The position numbers and the translations under genes are program-made. Below are positions 1 to 9,507 of a stretch of DNA of 64,000 bases, piece by piece (position 1 is the first letter of the stretch; every line of letters begins with the position of its first letter). The stretch is from assembly GCA_047967505.1 (NCBI GenBank), contig CM106541.1; one strand, 5' to 3'. The DNA is from Dipteris shenzhenensis (taxonomy: Eukaryota > Polypodiophyta > Polypodiopsida > Gleicheniales). Below the pieces are notes generated by a model that searched no databases, was not told the origin of the DNA, and worked only from the letters and a program-made list of their open reading frames with translations.

Positions 1-728
1 AGAAAAGTCCTCATCGTAGGCTACTAGTGGCCAATACTTTGGGCAGATGTCTATGAATATGTCAAAGGTTTTGATGTATGCCAATGGACCACTAAACCCA
101 AACACAAAGACTTAAATCCGCTAACAACATTTGTTGAACAAAAATCATTTGAAAAATGGAGGATTGACTATGTGGGTGGCATCCATCCAACAGCACAGGG
201 AACACAGGCACACTACATCATTGTGGCCACGGATTACTTTACAAAATCGGCTGAAGCTAAAGCACTCAGAAAGGAAGATGCTAGAAGCACATCAAGATTA
301 TTATACGAGAATGTGATCACCGGATTTGGATGCCCCATTGAAATTGTGTCAGATAGAGGCACACATTTTGTCAATGAGGTAATCTTAGAACTCTTGTCTG
401 GCTTTATGGTAATCCATGATAGAAAAAGCACACCCTACTACCACCAAGGGAATGGATAGGCCGAATCCACCAACAAAATATAATGCATTATCCTCACCAA
501 GGTAGTAGAAACACAACGTTTTGATTGGGTAGAGAAACTAAATGCAGCCTTATGGGCATACCAAACCACACTCAAGGTCAGTACAAGCAATACACCTTTT
601 CAATTGGTGTACGGCCTCGAAGCTATGGTCCCACTAGATTTTGTAATACCAAGCCTACGCATAGCAGTAGAAGAACACATGGGAGATCATGAATCTTTGA
701 AAGAAAGAGTCTATCAATTGGATAAGCA
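1..728 (+). pseudogene. Ty3/gypsy integrase fragment, left window edge
   Basis: This is the integrase part of a Ty3/gypsy pol polyprotein, which inserts element cDNA into the host chromosome. In frame from base 1, the second Cys of the zinc-binding HHCC module is at 79-81, but the first Cys position (70-72) codes Phe. The catalytic triad is visible as Asp 166-168, Asp 352-354 (context VSDRGTHFVN) and Glu 463-465, with 36 residues between the last two. In-frame stops lie at 25-27 (TAG before Trp-Pro), 457-459 (TAG where the family has Gln) and 481-483 (TAA), so it is dead. It matches 63109-63836 closely and breaks off near 728 into a purine-rich repeat. It probably belongs to a copy of the array lying left of the window. 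Confidence 0.9.
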
Positions 729-1010
729 TAAGAGAAAAAGAGAGAAAGTGTTAGCTTGTGCTTATGCATGAGCATATGAGCATATGCTCATGCATAAGCA
801 TAAGCAAAGGCAAATACATATGCTTATAAAAAGAGGAGAAAAAGAGAGGAAAAAAGAGAGTGGAAAATAAGAGAAGGAAGAGGGGAAAAGAGATTGAAAG
901 GGGAAAAAAAAGAGGGGAAAAGAGAATAAGCATAAGAGAAGGAAAAGCATATGCATAAGAGAAAAAGAGAGAAATAATATGCTTATGCTTATGGATGAGC
1001 ATAGTACATA
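729..1010. repeat. AG-rich/GCATAAG repeat with perfect hairpin
   Basis: Low-complexity DNA of GAGAAAA runs mixed with GCATAAG/GCATATG words. An inverted repeat with 18-base arms (760-777 and 782-799) and a 4-base GAGC loop can form a hairpin. The block closely matches 22147-22420 in the unit 1/unit 2 spacer. Open frames on the minus strand here are compositional and not genes. Confidence 0.85.
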
Positions 1011-2302
1011 AGGAATGCCATGGTTTCCTCAAGCACTCTACACTTTCAGGTGTGCAAGTTACAATTGAATTTATATTGATCAGGCAGGCTGTCAAATATT
1101 CTATTGACATGGCACCTCAGCCTGTCAATGGAGAAAATATGATTTATATGCACAAAAACCTTTTCACCTTCCACACTTCTCCTCTGTCAGTTGTTTGAAG
1201 GTATCCCAATGGTCTGAAAGAAAATCTTTGTGATGCTCCACTATAGAGCTCATAGTGAACTCCATGTTGAAAATACTGTGGTATATGTGGAAGTTCCTCT
1301 GAGCCTTGCATTTGTGAAGAAACTCAAATAGGAGCAAATCTGTGAGCCAAATGGTAGCTCTTCCGGCCAAGCACCAAACGGTGACTCCCACAACGGCTCG
1401 ACCTCTCCAATGACGTAGCTCCATATCTGCAGTAGTATCGGGCCTCCATTGATGCAACACGTTGTACAACTCCAATAGCGCTTAGGCTTATGATATTCAA
1501 CGACTATAGCCAAGTTGCCTCTATCAATGAACAACTCCAATGAAGGCCCCTCGCACGACCAGCCTCAGGTCCAACCCATCATCTTGACCACCTCAACCTT
1601 GTCTTTGCTCTACATCAGCGCCTACTAGCAACTATTGCTCCCAATCGCAACTACAAGCCACTAGAAGCTAAGCTACTATGACGGCTCACTTGTAGCTCAT
1701 AAAGCTCTACAGCTGCATCTACAATAGCAGCGACTATTAGATGAAGGCGCCTCGTCCATCAACCGGTCCAAGGCATAGGATTCAGTCATTATAAATATAC
1801 TGAGCAAGTGGGTATTCCATCTGCACATTGCTCACCCAATGTTGACGCATCAACATGGGTAGCCAAGCTCATGGCTGAAGTATTCTCATGAGTACAAAAG
1901 TTAGTTGTTATCTTATTATGTTGTTTTTCAGGACAACAAACTTATCATCGCAACTGAGACATGCCTTGTAGGTGTGTTTTGCATAATACAAAGTTAAATT
2001 ATTATTAAAATACAATTCAGGTTTCTCAACACACCAGAAAGCATCATAGTCATCAGATGCAATGATTGATAAGTTTCCAAAGCAGAATAAAATATTGATC
2101 ATTTGATTCATGTAATTTTAAATCCAGTTGAGAGGCCATCTTCACCGTAGATTCATAGAGATCCCCTTCGAGAGAAAATATTAGATGATTTCTATAATCA
2201 ATATTTATAGAAGGATTCTTGACAAAGAATCGCTCCATCCAAACAAACTCTATCTAATCTCATAACATGGAACGACAGCGCTTACAAGTAATCTTGAATC
2301 TG
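1011..2302. other. Left junction, partly unique sequence
   Basis: No gene is recognised. 1471-1762 is a diverged copy of 23960-24240, including the 3' end of the coiled-coil ORF annotated at 23576. 1011-1470 and 1763-2302 have no second copy in the window. On the minus strand, 2053-2238 and 1908-2111 hold two overlapping open frames in different phases, which could be a frameshifted scrap of one gene, but I see no family motif. Unit 1 homology starts sharply at about 2303. Confidence 0.6.
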
Positions 2303-2628
2303 TAGTTTTCTACCACATGGCAGATCAAAAGAAACTATGGTTAAGTTAACTCAACCCACACTAAACAATGGTTAAGTTTAGGTTAAGGATTGGTTAACTG
2401 CCACATCAACAAGTGCCACCTAAGCACAGAGGCACAGTTTGAATTCTGTGTGTGAATTCCTATGCCACATCATCAAAGGCCCCTCTTCTTGATCAAAACT
2501 TTGACAAGCCGTAACTTCCAATCTTGAAAGAATTTGCACATGCTCCAAAAACAAAAAGTGATCGCCTTTTTGAGCTCTACGCACCTATCGAGTCAAAATC
2601 ATTGTATGCAATTAGACACTGCCATTGA

Positions 2629-3053
2629 AGCAAAACAAAGTTCATGATAAGACCTTTACAACAAATGGAAAAGCAACGCATGATGAATGCAAAAAGCATG
2701 CCAAAAGCACAAGTGCATGAGATGACCATAGCATAGAGCATGGAATCCACACCTAAAGCATCAAGGCACATGGAAGAACAAATCATAATGCATCAAGCTA
2801 CATCAAGCGAAGAAGACAATGCCATCAACAACATGCATTAAGAAGCAACAACTTTGCCCCCTTTAGCCCATATGTTTGTAAATCAAACCTGACCACCTGA
2901 GAGTAGCCATGTAAGCACCCAGGGGAGTTATTGACATGTAAACCACACTTTACCACCTTAAGTAGCAATGTATGCACTAAGGGGAGGTGATCGATTTGTA
3001 ACTCACATCTGACTACCTTGCAGTATCCAAAGGATCATGGTACCAAGGGGAGG
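2629..3053 (+). pseudogene. Copia-like element 3' coding end and tripled polypurine repeat
   Basis: A decayed reading frame (in phase with 2671) carries AQVHEMTIA, a stop where a relative has Gln, then EEQIIMHQATS. A relative lies on the minus strand at 9508-9735. The family is unknown to me. It is followed by three 60-bp direct repeats starting at 2877, 2937 and 2997. Each begins TGTAA and ends in an AGGGGAG purine run. The last purine run abuts the LTR start TGTTGAGAG, as a polypurine tract should. This marks the 3' end of an LTR element whose 5' part is absent. Confidence 0.6.
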
Positions 3054-3411
3054 TGTTGAGAGTTGTGGTGCCATGAGCACATAGATTAAAGAGCAAAGGT
3101 ATGTGCTAAGGAATGTATTAAAGTAGCCACCCTAGGATGTGGACTACATGATTCAAAGATGTGGATCAAGGATATCCACAAGGAGAGATGTGGATGAGAG
3201 GATCCCACATGGTTTGACTATTCAAAGGGCACTCTCTATATAAGAGGCGTATCATGTATTGTTGAACACACATCAATTGCAAGAGATACAGATTTGCTAT
3301 CTCCCTCTCATATCTTATTTAGTGTTCTTTGATCCTCCTTAGTTCTTTCGTTTATCTTGTGTGCACTAGGCTAGTACGATCTGCACTTTGTCAAGGTCTC
3401 TTTCACTAACA
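3054..3411 (+). mobile_element. Copia-type 3' LTR (358 bp), unit 1
   Basis: The LTR begins TGTTGAGAG directly after the AAGGGGAGG polypurine tract and ends CACTAACA, giving TG...CA termini. A TATA box (TATATAAG, 3237-3244) lies about midway, as expected for a U3/R promoter. No primer-binding site follows, so this is a 3' or solo LTR. No second LTR is present in the unit, so the boundary rests on termini and the polypurine tract alone. Confidence 0.65.
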
Positions 3412-3601
3412 TAACTCGAGCATCCTCAAGCGTGGTGGGATCTATTTCCTTTGAGATCACATACCTAGAAAGAAAAAAGTGCAAGATATTAGCAATATGA
3501 AAACCTTGCATGGAGCATTGATATGCTTCACATTTTGTATAGTGTAAAGTACCTCACAAGCTCGCCCATCTTGTAAATACAATCCTTCACGTCCTTCGAT
3601 G

Positions 3602-3613
3602 CACTACGAGAAA
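3602..3613 (+). other. Possible CACTA-type terminus
   Basis: CACTACGAGAAA resembles the conserved start CACTACRAGAAA of plant En/Spm elements and lies upstream of the transposase-like pseudogene. Copies occur near 26051 and, as CACTATGAGAAA, near 44783. No matching inverted terminus was found downstream, so this stays a suggestion. Confidence 0.25.
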
Positions 3614-4028
3614 TGCTAGTAGGTAGTATGAAGTGAACACATGATTGATGGTTGATTAGTTGCTTCTACACTCACAAATTTGGAAGGAAAAAGAGATTAT
3701 GCTAAGTCATACTTTCTTGTGCCAATCATGAGATTTCAAGCCATATAATTGCTCTACACCTTACTTTCTTACTCTTTGTCATGAAGGCCTCCTTCAAACA
3801 CCTCATGCATCTAGTGGGAGTACAAATTGTAGTGATAGCTCGCTTCACCGCCACCATCTCTAGCTTTGATAACTTTCATGGTGCACGGGGTAAAAGGACA
3901 TGCCCATTTGGCCTCTCTTGTGACCAATCTTCATGCATCTTCCCTATAGTGCGTAGATCCTCCCTTATGCCTGTGGAATCTCGTGTCGAATTCAAAATGT
4001 TCCCAAATGGTAGATGCCACATTCTTGA

Positions 4029-4868
4029 AGATATGCATGGGACATCATGGCCTTCATGCGCTTTGTAGTTGCTAACAACTATAGAGATTGTTTTATTCCA
4101 TACAAAGAGCATCCAGAAAGATTGGCTGATGAGACCATCAATGCTGTACGCTCTAGGTATACCGATCCCCCCAATGTTGAGTTCACAGAGAAATGGACAA
4201 AGTCAAATATTGTTGTTATACTTGTTGCCAATAAAAGATCTTTGCTTAAGAGGCAGGCACTAGCCGAGATTGCAAGGAGGGAGGGAGGTTAACCACCAAG
4301 GGGCCAGCCCCACACTGCTCATAAGTTTGAGTGGAAGAAAGCAATGAAGGCATCGAAGGCGGACCCCAAACTGCAACACGTGGAGGCATAAAGGATCCAA
4401 ATGGAGCAATATGGAAACATACATTTTGGAGCAAGGGGTTTTGAATCATGGGAGGCCCAATTTATAAGTTTCGATCTCAAATTATATTGTGTTTATGTGG
4501 TTTATTAGGAGGTTGTTTTTTTGTACTAACCCCTTTGCAAATTGTGTCATCTTTCAACTTGATATCGTGGATAGGTACCCTACTCTTATCGAGATAGCCT
4601 ACCATCGTGGGCATCGCAGATGACATACATGGAGGCACTTCTATGATGAGGGGTTGATTACTAAGGAGCAGTATATCTGTACTATTCGAGCGCCCCCCAA
4701 GGTATTTAAAAGTACTTAAATAATGTCAATATTTTAAATAAATATTTGATTTCTCATTTACAAGCCACTGGGGATATTTGGGAGGAAGAAGGCAACAATA
4801 CTGAGGAGGAAGAAGGCCATGAAGAAGCCGATGAAGAAGAGAGCGAGGACGCGAATAACTTAGATTAG
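4029..4868 (+). pseudogene. Decayed three-exon transposase-like gene, unit 1
   Basis: A conceptual gene in phase with 4047 reads through FVVANNYRDCFIPYKEHPE and KSNIVVILVANKRS, then after a TAA (4290-4292) continues in frame to GARGFESWEAQF. A second segment holds VDRYPTL and HTWRHFYDEGLITKEQY. A short intron (donor GT at 4702) leads to an acidic C-terminus rich in Glu. The basic KxxxANKR region and the layout recall plant En/Spm-associated transposase_24 proteins, but this is a weak match by eye. The stops sit where CAA would give Gln. In this copy the intron acceptor CAG|GCC reads CAAGCC. It is not functional. Confidence 0.45.
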
Positions 4869-5380
4869 TCGTAGAAGTAGTGCTGGAATTAGTGCTAGCT
4901 ACACTTTTTTGTACTTGAAGCCATTGGCTTGGCTTTGTGCCTGTCTTGTATATACACTCCTCTTATTTTTTGTACTTGAAGCCATAGGTGGCTTGGCTTT
5001 GTGCTATATGTACATACAAACACTTTTTGGGCTATGAATTAATATACACTCCTTTTATTTTTTTGGCATTAAATTTCCTTGTGCAATGTTCTATCAATGA
5101 ATGCCTTGTGAACTAAATGTTTTGGAGTTGTAATGTTTTATTCAGAATTGTAATTATCATCAGCTATAGATGTGCATGGAATCCTGCTAATTAAAATACC
5201 AACCGTGCTAATTAAAATGCGGTTGGATGTAAGAATTGAATTGCACACTGTGGAAATGGGATTCTTGCAATCACACAGCATACACATCATTCTGTTCACC
5301 CATAAAAAATTCTAAATTTTTTTAAAAAAAAAAATCTCGAGAGCATCTGTTAGCGCATTTTTCTCTTTTTTTTCAAATTT

Positions 5381-5535
5381 CTACAGAGCATCTATAGGCG
5401 CATCTGTTTGGTATATAGAGATGTCTATAGACGCGGGTCTATAGATGCGCAAATAGACGCACGCGTAAGTTTCTTTTTAAATCAAAGAAATGTGTTTGTG
5501 TGAGCGTCTATGGATTCACGTCTATAGATTCATTG
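5381..5535. repeat. Cluster of GTCTATAGACGC-type motifs, unit 1
   Basis: Several variants of the self-complementary word GTCTATAGACGC recur in both orientations: GCATCTATAGGCGC, GTCTATAGACGCG, GTCTATAGATGCGC, AATAGACGCACGCG, GCGTCTATGG and GTCTATAGATTC. Short repeats like these form the subterminal transposase-binding arrays of CACTA elements. The cluster follows the transposase-like pseudogene. The link is inference. Confidence 0.5.
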
Positions 5536-5940
5536 TGTTTTTGTGCATGTGCGAGAGAAAGAGGAGAGAAACCTAAATTTTAGTGTTTATGTGTGTATGT
5601 CTCCTTAGTTGGACTGTTTATGTGTGTATGTGTGCATGCCTACATGCATGCATGTGTATCTGTGTGTGGGATGGCAATAGTCCCGAGAGATAATTTGTTT
5701 GTGTATGACAGAGAGAGTATCTAACAAGGATGTGTGCATGTATGTTTGTCCATTTGCACATGAGAAAGATAAATTGGGGGATGGACCTCCTATGTTTTCA
5801 AGTATCTTTGTGTATACATATGCATGTGAGGAAAACACTAAAGCAAGAGAGAGCACTATGGGTGTGCGATAAAGAGGGAAATATTATGCGCACTAAGACA
5901 AAGAGAGGGTGTGTGTAATAGAGGGAGAAGGAGAGAGATG

Positions 5941-6025
5941 AGAGAGAGAGAGAGAGAGAGAGAGTATAGGTGATAATTGTGAAACGTGCTCAAGATAAAA
6001 TATTCATGCATATGGATGTCTATCA

Positions 6026-6062
<37 letters not shown>
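5941..6062. repeat. Two GA microsatellites, unit 1
   Basis: (AG)n runs at 5941-5964 and 6029-6062 (34 bp), followed by a G run. Relatedness among the three units changes near here. Confidence 0.9.
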
Positions 6063-6066
<4 letters not shown>

Positions 6067-6088
6067 GGGGGAGAGGGGTATTTTCTAT

Positions 6089-6271
6089 GTGAATGCTTTG
6101 CCGCTGGATCAACATCGCATGACTACTCATCTAGCTAAATCGTTGATTAAATTGAACATAAAGCCAAGCCAAGTAGTGCCTATGGTGGAGAGGGTCTTGA
6201 GACTTGAAATTAAAGATATTTTAAGGTTGCATTTGAACAGAACGGGTCTCTCGCCCATCGTAGGTGGGTGA
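6089..6271 (+). CDS. Hypothetical 60-codon ORF, unit 1
   Basis: Short open frame starting MNALPLDQH and ending GLSPIVGG. It has no recognised domain; the middle is weakly helical and basic. In units 2 and 3 the same frame extends upstream through the GA repeat. Its DNA is unchanged in all three copies, but so is the non-coding DNA around it, so conservation does not prove coding. It could be an old transposon scrap. Confidence 0.2.
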   Translation: MNALPLDQHRMTTHLAKSLIKLNIKPSQVVPMVERVLRLEIKDILRLHLNRTGLSPIVGG

Positions 6272-6807
6272 TACTACTTGTACCTATAATAGAGTGAAAT
6301 AATGTATATATAATACAATATATATAAATTAAGCTAGAAGTTATGTATGTGCTCAAATTTTAAAAATAAGAGCATTAAACAAGATTAATCATAAAGTGCC
6401 AAGTTGGCTGAGCTGCAAGTTTACAACGTTTTCCTTGTGAACTGTTTTCGTGAAATATGAGAATTGCCTTTAAGCATGTAAAGTGGTTCTTTATTTGAAT
6501 TTTTAACTTTGACAATTGGAGTCTTTTGAACTTACCCATTATTGAAAGTTAATGGTTTTTAACCTCCATTTGTGGATTTTAGAGATAAGCGATTTGTCTA
6601 TTCTTGTAGAAAATCGTTTTCTGTAAACAAGCATGTGAAATTTTTTGAATCTTTAAGTCCGTTGTGAAATGCTCGAGGGAGGCTATTAGCGGGAAAACAG
6701 GCCGCAAGCCTTCTATTTTTGCCAACCCCAGGGTATTTTACGGACCCGTATAGACTCCTTCTCACCGTCGACGGGTACCAGGGATGTGGCGTGCATGTTG
6801 ATCGATG

Positions 6808-6990
6808 CCAATAAACTTTAACATTGGATAGTGACGTACAAACTTCTGTGAGTCAAAAATCGGACGGCTGGGATTTTGGCGTTCATTTTAGGACACAAAG
6901 TCGTCGAGGCCTCTAACTGCAATGGAAGCTGCCTTGCTACACTCATACTCGCTGGCAGATGATAAATTGCGACGGACAGCGCCTATAAAA
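6808..6990 (+). promoter_or_regulatory. Core promoter of small secreted-protein gene, unit 1
   Basis: A consensus TATA box (TATAAAA, 6984-6990) sits 105 bp upstream of the ATG at 7089. Transcription would start near 7015, leaving a leader of roughly 75 nt rich in C and T. Further upstream are a CCAAT word (6808-6812) and TGACGTAC (6832-6839), an ACGT-core site of the kind bZIP factors bind. This is the only place outside LTRs where a good TATA box precedes a sound open frame. Confidence 0.6.
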
Positions 6991-7088
6991 GCCACCAGCG
7001 CTCACATCCTTACCACCACCGCACCCTTCACTCATCCCCGCTCTCCGATTGTATCGTTAGGTCTCTCGTCCGGCTTACTTAGCAGGTC

Positions 7089-7406
7089 ATGGAAAAGTCT
7101 GGCAATACAGCCGCTTTATTCGCCTTCTTCGTGATGGCACTCATTCTGGGCTCCGAAGCCACTTCCAGTATCACGAACAAATCGAGCCATGACATCGTCG
7201 TTGTTTCCGCGACAGCTACTGTATCTGTGGTAGTGGGCGCTACAGTGGACCTGACGGTCGGCCTGGACGACTTGTATATCGAGAACCCCTACACTGGCGG
7301 GAAGAAAGGTCCGATTACATTGCTGGATCTGTCTCTATATGTGGTCGTGGATGATCCCATCACAGGATACGTGGACCTTTGCCTTGTCGTCCTCGCTGAC
7401 ATATAG
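7089..7406 (+). CDS. Small secreted beta-rich protein, 105 aa, copy 1
   Basis: Complete intronless ORF. The ATG has purine at -3 and G at +4. Residues 1-24 form a signal peptide: hydrophobic core ALFAFFVMALILG, and SEA before the likely cleavage after Ala24. The mature part (about 81 residues) alternates hydrophobic and small residues (IVVVSATATVSVVVGATVDL, LSLYVVVDD, VDLCLVVLADI), suggesting a beta fold. A loop holds ENPYTGGKKGP. There is one N-glycosylation sequon (Asn30-Lys-Ser) and a single Cys (98), so no internal disulfide. It would enter the secretory pathway and probably leave the cell. Function unknown: I recognise no family. It is richer in G+C than its neighbours and identical in three copies, so it is probably a real expressed gene. 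A tail AAGAATAAC near 7502 could serve polyadenylation. Confidence 0.75.
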   Translation: MEKSGNTAALFAFFVMALILGSEATSSITNKSSHDIVVVSATATVSVVVGATVDLTVGLDDLYIENPYTGGKKGPITLLDLSLYVVVDDPITGYVDLCLVVLADI

Positions 7407-7833
7407 CGCTAAGCGGACTATAAGGTCTGAAGTCATAGTTCTTATGTAGCCAGTTATGGTGTATCTGTGAGCGAGTGTGCCTCAGATCTTATGCTTCAGT
7501 TAAGAATAACACGGAAAACAGACCCAGCTGTTTGGACGTACGTGATTCAATCGCCTATTTTCGTCCAATCCTATTAGCGAGTTTCACAGTCTTAGTTACA
7601 CTCACAGGGGTTTCTCTATAATTTTTAGAGTACTATGGTTGGGAGTTTCATTACCCTTAATCTCAAGGTTTCGCATTATGGAACGACTAGAGACTCGTGC
7701 ATTGATGACCTCATCCAAGTTGAATGATATTAAAACTCGTTTGTAGTGGAGCATTAAAACTCGTTTGTGAACCGTATAGTGGACGATTAAAGCTCCTTTG
7801 TGAATTTATTCATGTAGTTTTTAAAAAACTTAA
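7407..7833. other. Downstream region of the secreted-protein gene
   Basis: Probable 3' untranslated and intergenic DNA. It has no ORF. A short direct repeat around 7729-7790 (ATTAAAACTCGTTTGT, then a looser ATTAAAGCTCCTTTGT) has lost a unit in copy 2. Equivalent stretches are 29867-30272 and 48598-49024. Confidence 0.5.
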
Positions 7834-8091
7834 TTAAATTGTGAGTTGCAATTGCCATTTATCTAAATCATACTTGCAAATTTTTCCTTTTAATCCTTTT
7901 AGAAAAGCTTTTGCTTTCTCTTTTGCATCCAAAAGACCTTGCTTTACCAGTGAAAAATATACAGCATGTGTTAATGAACTTGCCTTATCTATTGGTTCAA
8001 TGCACTCTTGCATAAAGGTATACTCTCCAAAGTAATAACAAGTTATGAAAGCCCACCCTTTCAAAGAGTATTCATGAGCATAGATAAGCAA
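7834..8091 (-). CDS. Conserved minus-strand ORF, 85 codons, unit 1
   Basis: Open frame reading convergently toward the secreted-protein gene. It includes EYSLKGWAFITCYYFGEYTF near the start and a Lys-rich segment DAKEKAKAFLKGLKGK. No family is recognised. The residue mix looks like real protein and not a low-complexity shadow, so it may be an exon or a captured gene fragment. No promoter or splice frame was identified. Confidence 0.3.
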   Translation of the reverse strand: MLIYAHEYSLKGWAFITCYYFGEYTFMQECIEPIDKASSLTHAVYFSLVKQGLLDAKEKAKAFLKGLKGKICKYDLDKWQLQLTI

Positions 8092-8485
8092 AGTAAATAA
8101 AAGTTAATGTTAGGAAAAGACACTATTGCAACTCAATAAATTGAAGATGATTATTTTGTCTAGCTTTGTACTTTCTTGTTTTACAATCATAGAATTTGGA
8201 GTCGAACTTTTAAAATGACAATTCAAATTTGAATTACAATCATTGCAGTGATCACAAGCGGCTAGATGCTAGTTAGACTATATAAGCATTTATAGACTCA
8301 ACATAAAATTCAAATATAATTATTATATTTTTTTAAATAACTAGGTTGCAGTAGGCAGCCTTTAGACTAGAGTAGAATATAAGACTTCAAACAAAAAGCA
8401 CCAAGACTAGAAACAAAATAGATGTTAACATAATCATAAAAAAATATAGTGTTGCGAGATATTTATTGTCATTTAATTTGCTTGT

Positions 8486-8996
8486 TGAGTAGCACAATGG
8501 TTTGAGAGATGATCACAAATTAAACTCACTTATCATCACCTACCTTATTCGTCCTTGGCATTTATTCATTCATTCCTCGCCTGCCAATATCTCACAGTCC
8601 TTGGCATATATTCATTCATTCATTCATTGCTTGCTCTCTATGGAGCTCGTAATCATGAACTTGAAGTGGAACTTGAATCCTACCATTAAATGAAATTTTA
8701 TCAAAAGAAAAAACAAAAGAATGAGTAAAAATATGGATATGAGACACGATGCCTTGAGAGATGGTCACAAATTAAACCCCCCTATCATCGTCTATCTCGT
8801 TTGACCTTGGCATATATTCATTCATTGATCACTGCCAATATCTCATAGTCCTTGGCATATATTCATTCATTCATTCATTGCTTGCTCTCTATATTTCATA
8901 GCACCATTTTTATCATGGAGAACGTAATTACTAACTTGAAGTGGAACTCGAATCCTGCCATTCAATGAATTTTTGCCAAAAGAAAAAACAAAAGAC
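8486..8996 (+). mobile_element. Two tandem tRNA-derived SINE-like repeats, unit 1
   Basis: Two copies of one roughly 240-bp sequence lie head to tail (about 8486-8724 and 8745-8996). The first begins with TAGCACAATGG (8490-8500), a full match to the pol III box A consensus TRGYNNARNGG. A weak box B (AAATTAAACTC, 8517-8527; AAATTAAACCC in the second copy) follows. Each copy then carries TTGGCATATATTCATTCATT and ends in an A-rich tail CAAAAGAAAAAACAAAAG. The layout is that of a plant SINE. Identity between copies is by eye. Confidence 0.5.
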
Positions 8997-9507
8997 TGAG
9001 TATAAATATGGATATGAGACAAAGCATAAGGTCCATCAGAACCTGATCCTCCTTATAAATGTCAGGGGTGGTGCTTTATTATTGACTTGTTGATTTTCAT
9101 AAGAGCACATCTTTAATCCTTAGTTGAAACCTATAAAATATTGTGATATGAACTACAACCATATGAATTGTCATCAATGGATTTTGCATCCATCTTGGCT
9201 ATCTCTATTGTTGCCAATTTTCGAATTGCCCTTCCATCAAGAACATGCATCAAAAGAGAGGAATGTTGTAGGAAGTTAGATTGAAGTAGTTATATCTAGG
9301 GCAAGGGCACAATAATTATATATTTTTATAATAATATAAAATATAACTATATAGCCACACATACTATGGGCAAGGAGGCGGTGCACTTCCTTCTCCAAAA
9401 AATTATAATATGAGAGAATGACCATTTCCCTGTGCATCTAGATTGAGATCATCGATAATATTAGCATCGAGTATCATCACAATTAAATCTTATGAATGGA
9501 TAAGAGA

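Noticed and set aside
4047-4292. Intact 81-codon gene
   Set aside because: In-frame coding similarity continues past its stop in all three units; it is one exon of a decayed longer gene.
5605-5856. Minus-strand 83-codon ORF in TGTGTATG repeats
   Set aside because: His/Thr/Tyr-rich product of a TG-rich low-complexity stretch.
6922-7134. Upstream ORF MEAALLHSYS overlapping the TATA box
   Set aside because: Its start lies upstream of the TATA box, so it would not be on the transcript, and it overlaps the secreted-protein gene out of frame.
8490-8560. Functional tRNA gene
   Set aside because: Box B is poor and no cloverleaf or anticodon arm can be drawn; fits a SINE head.
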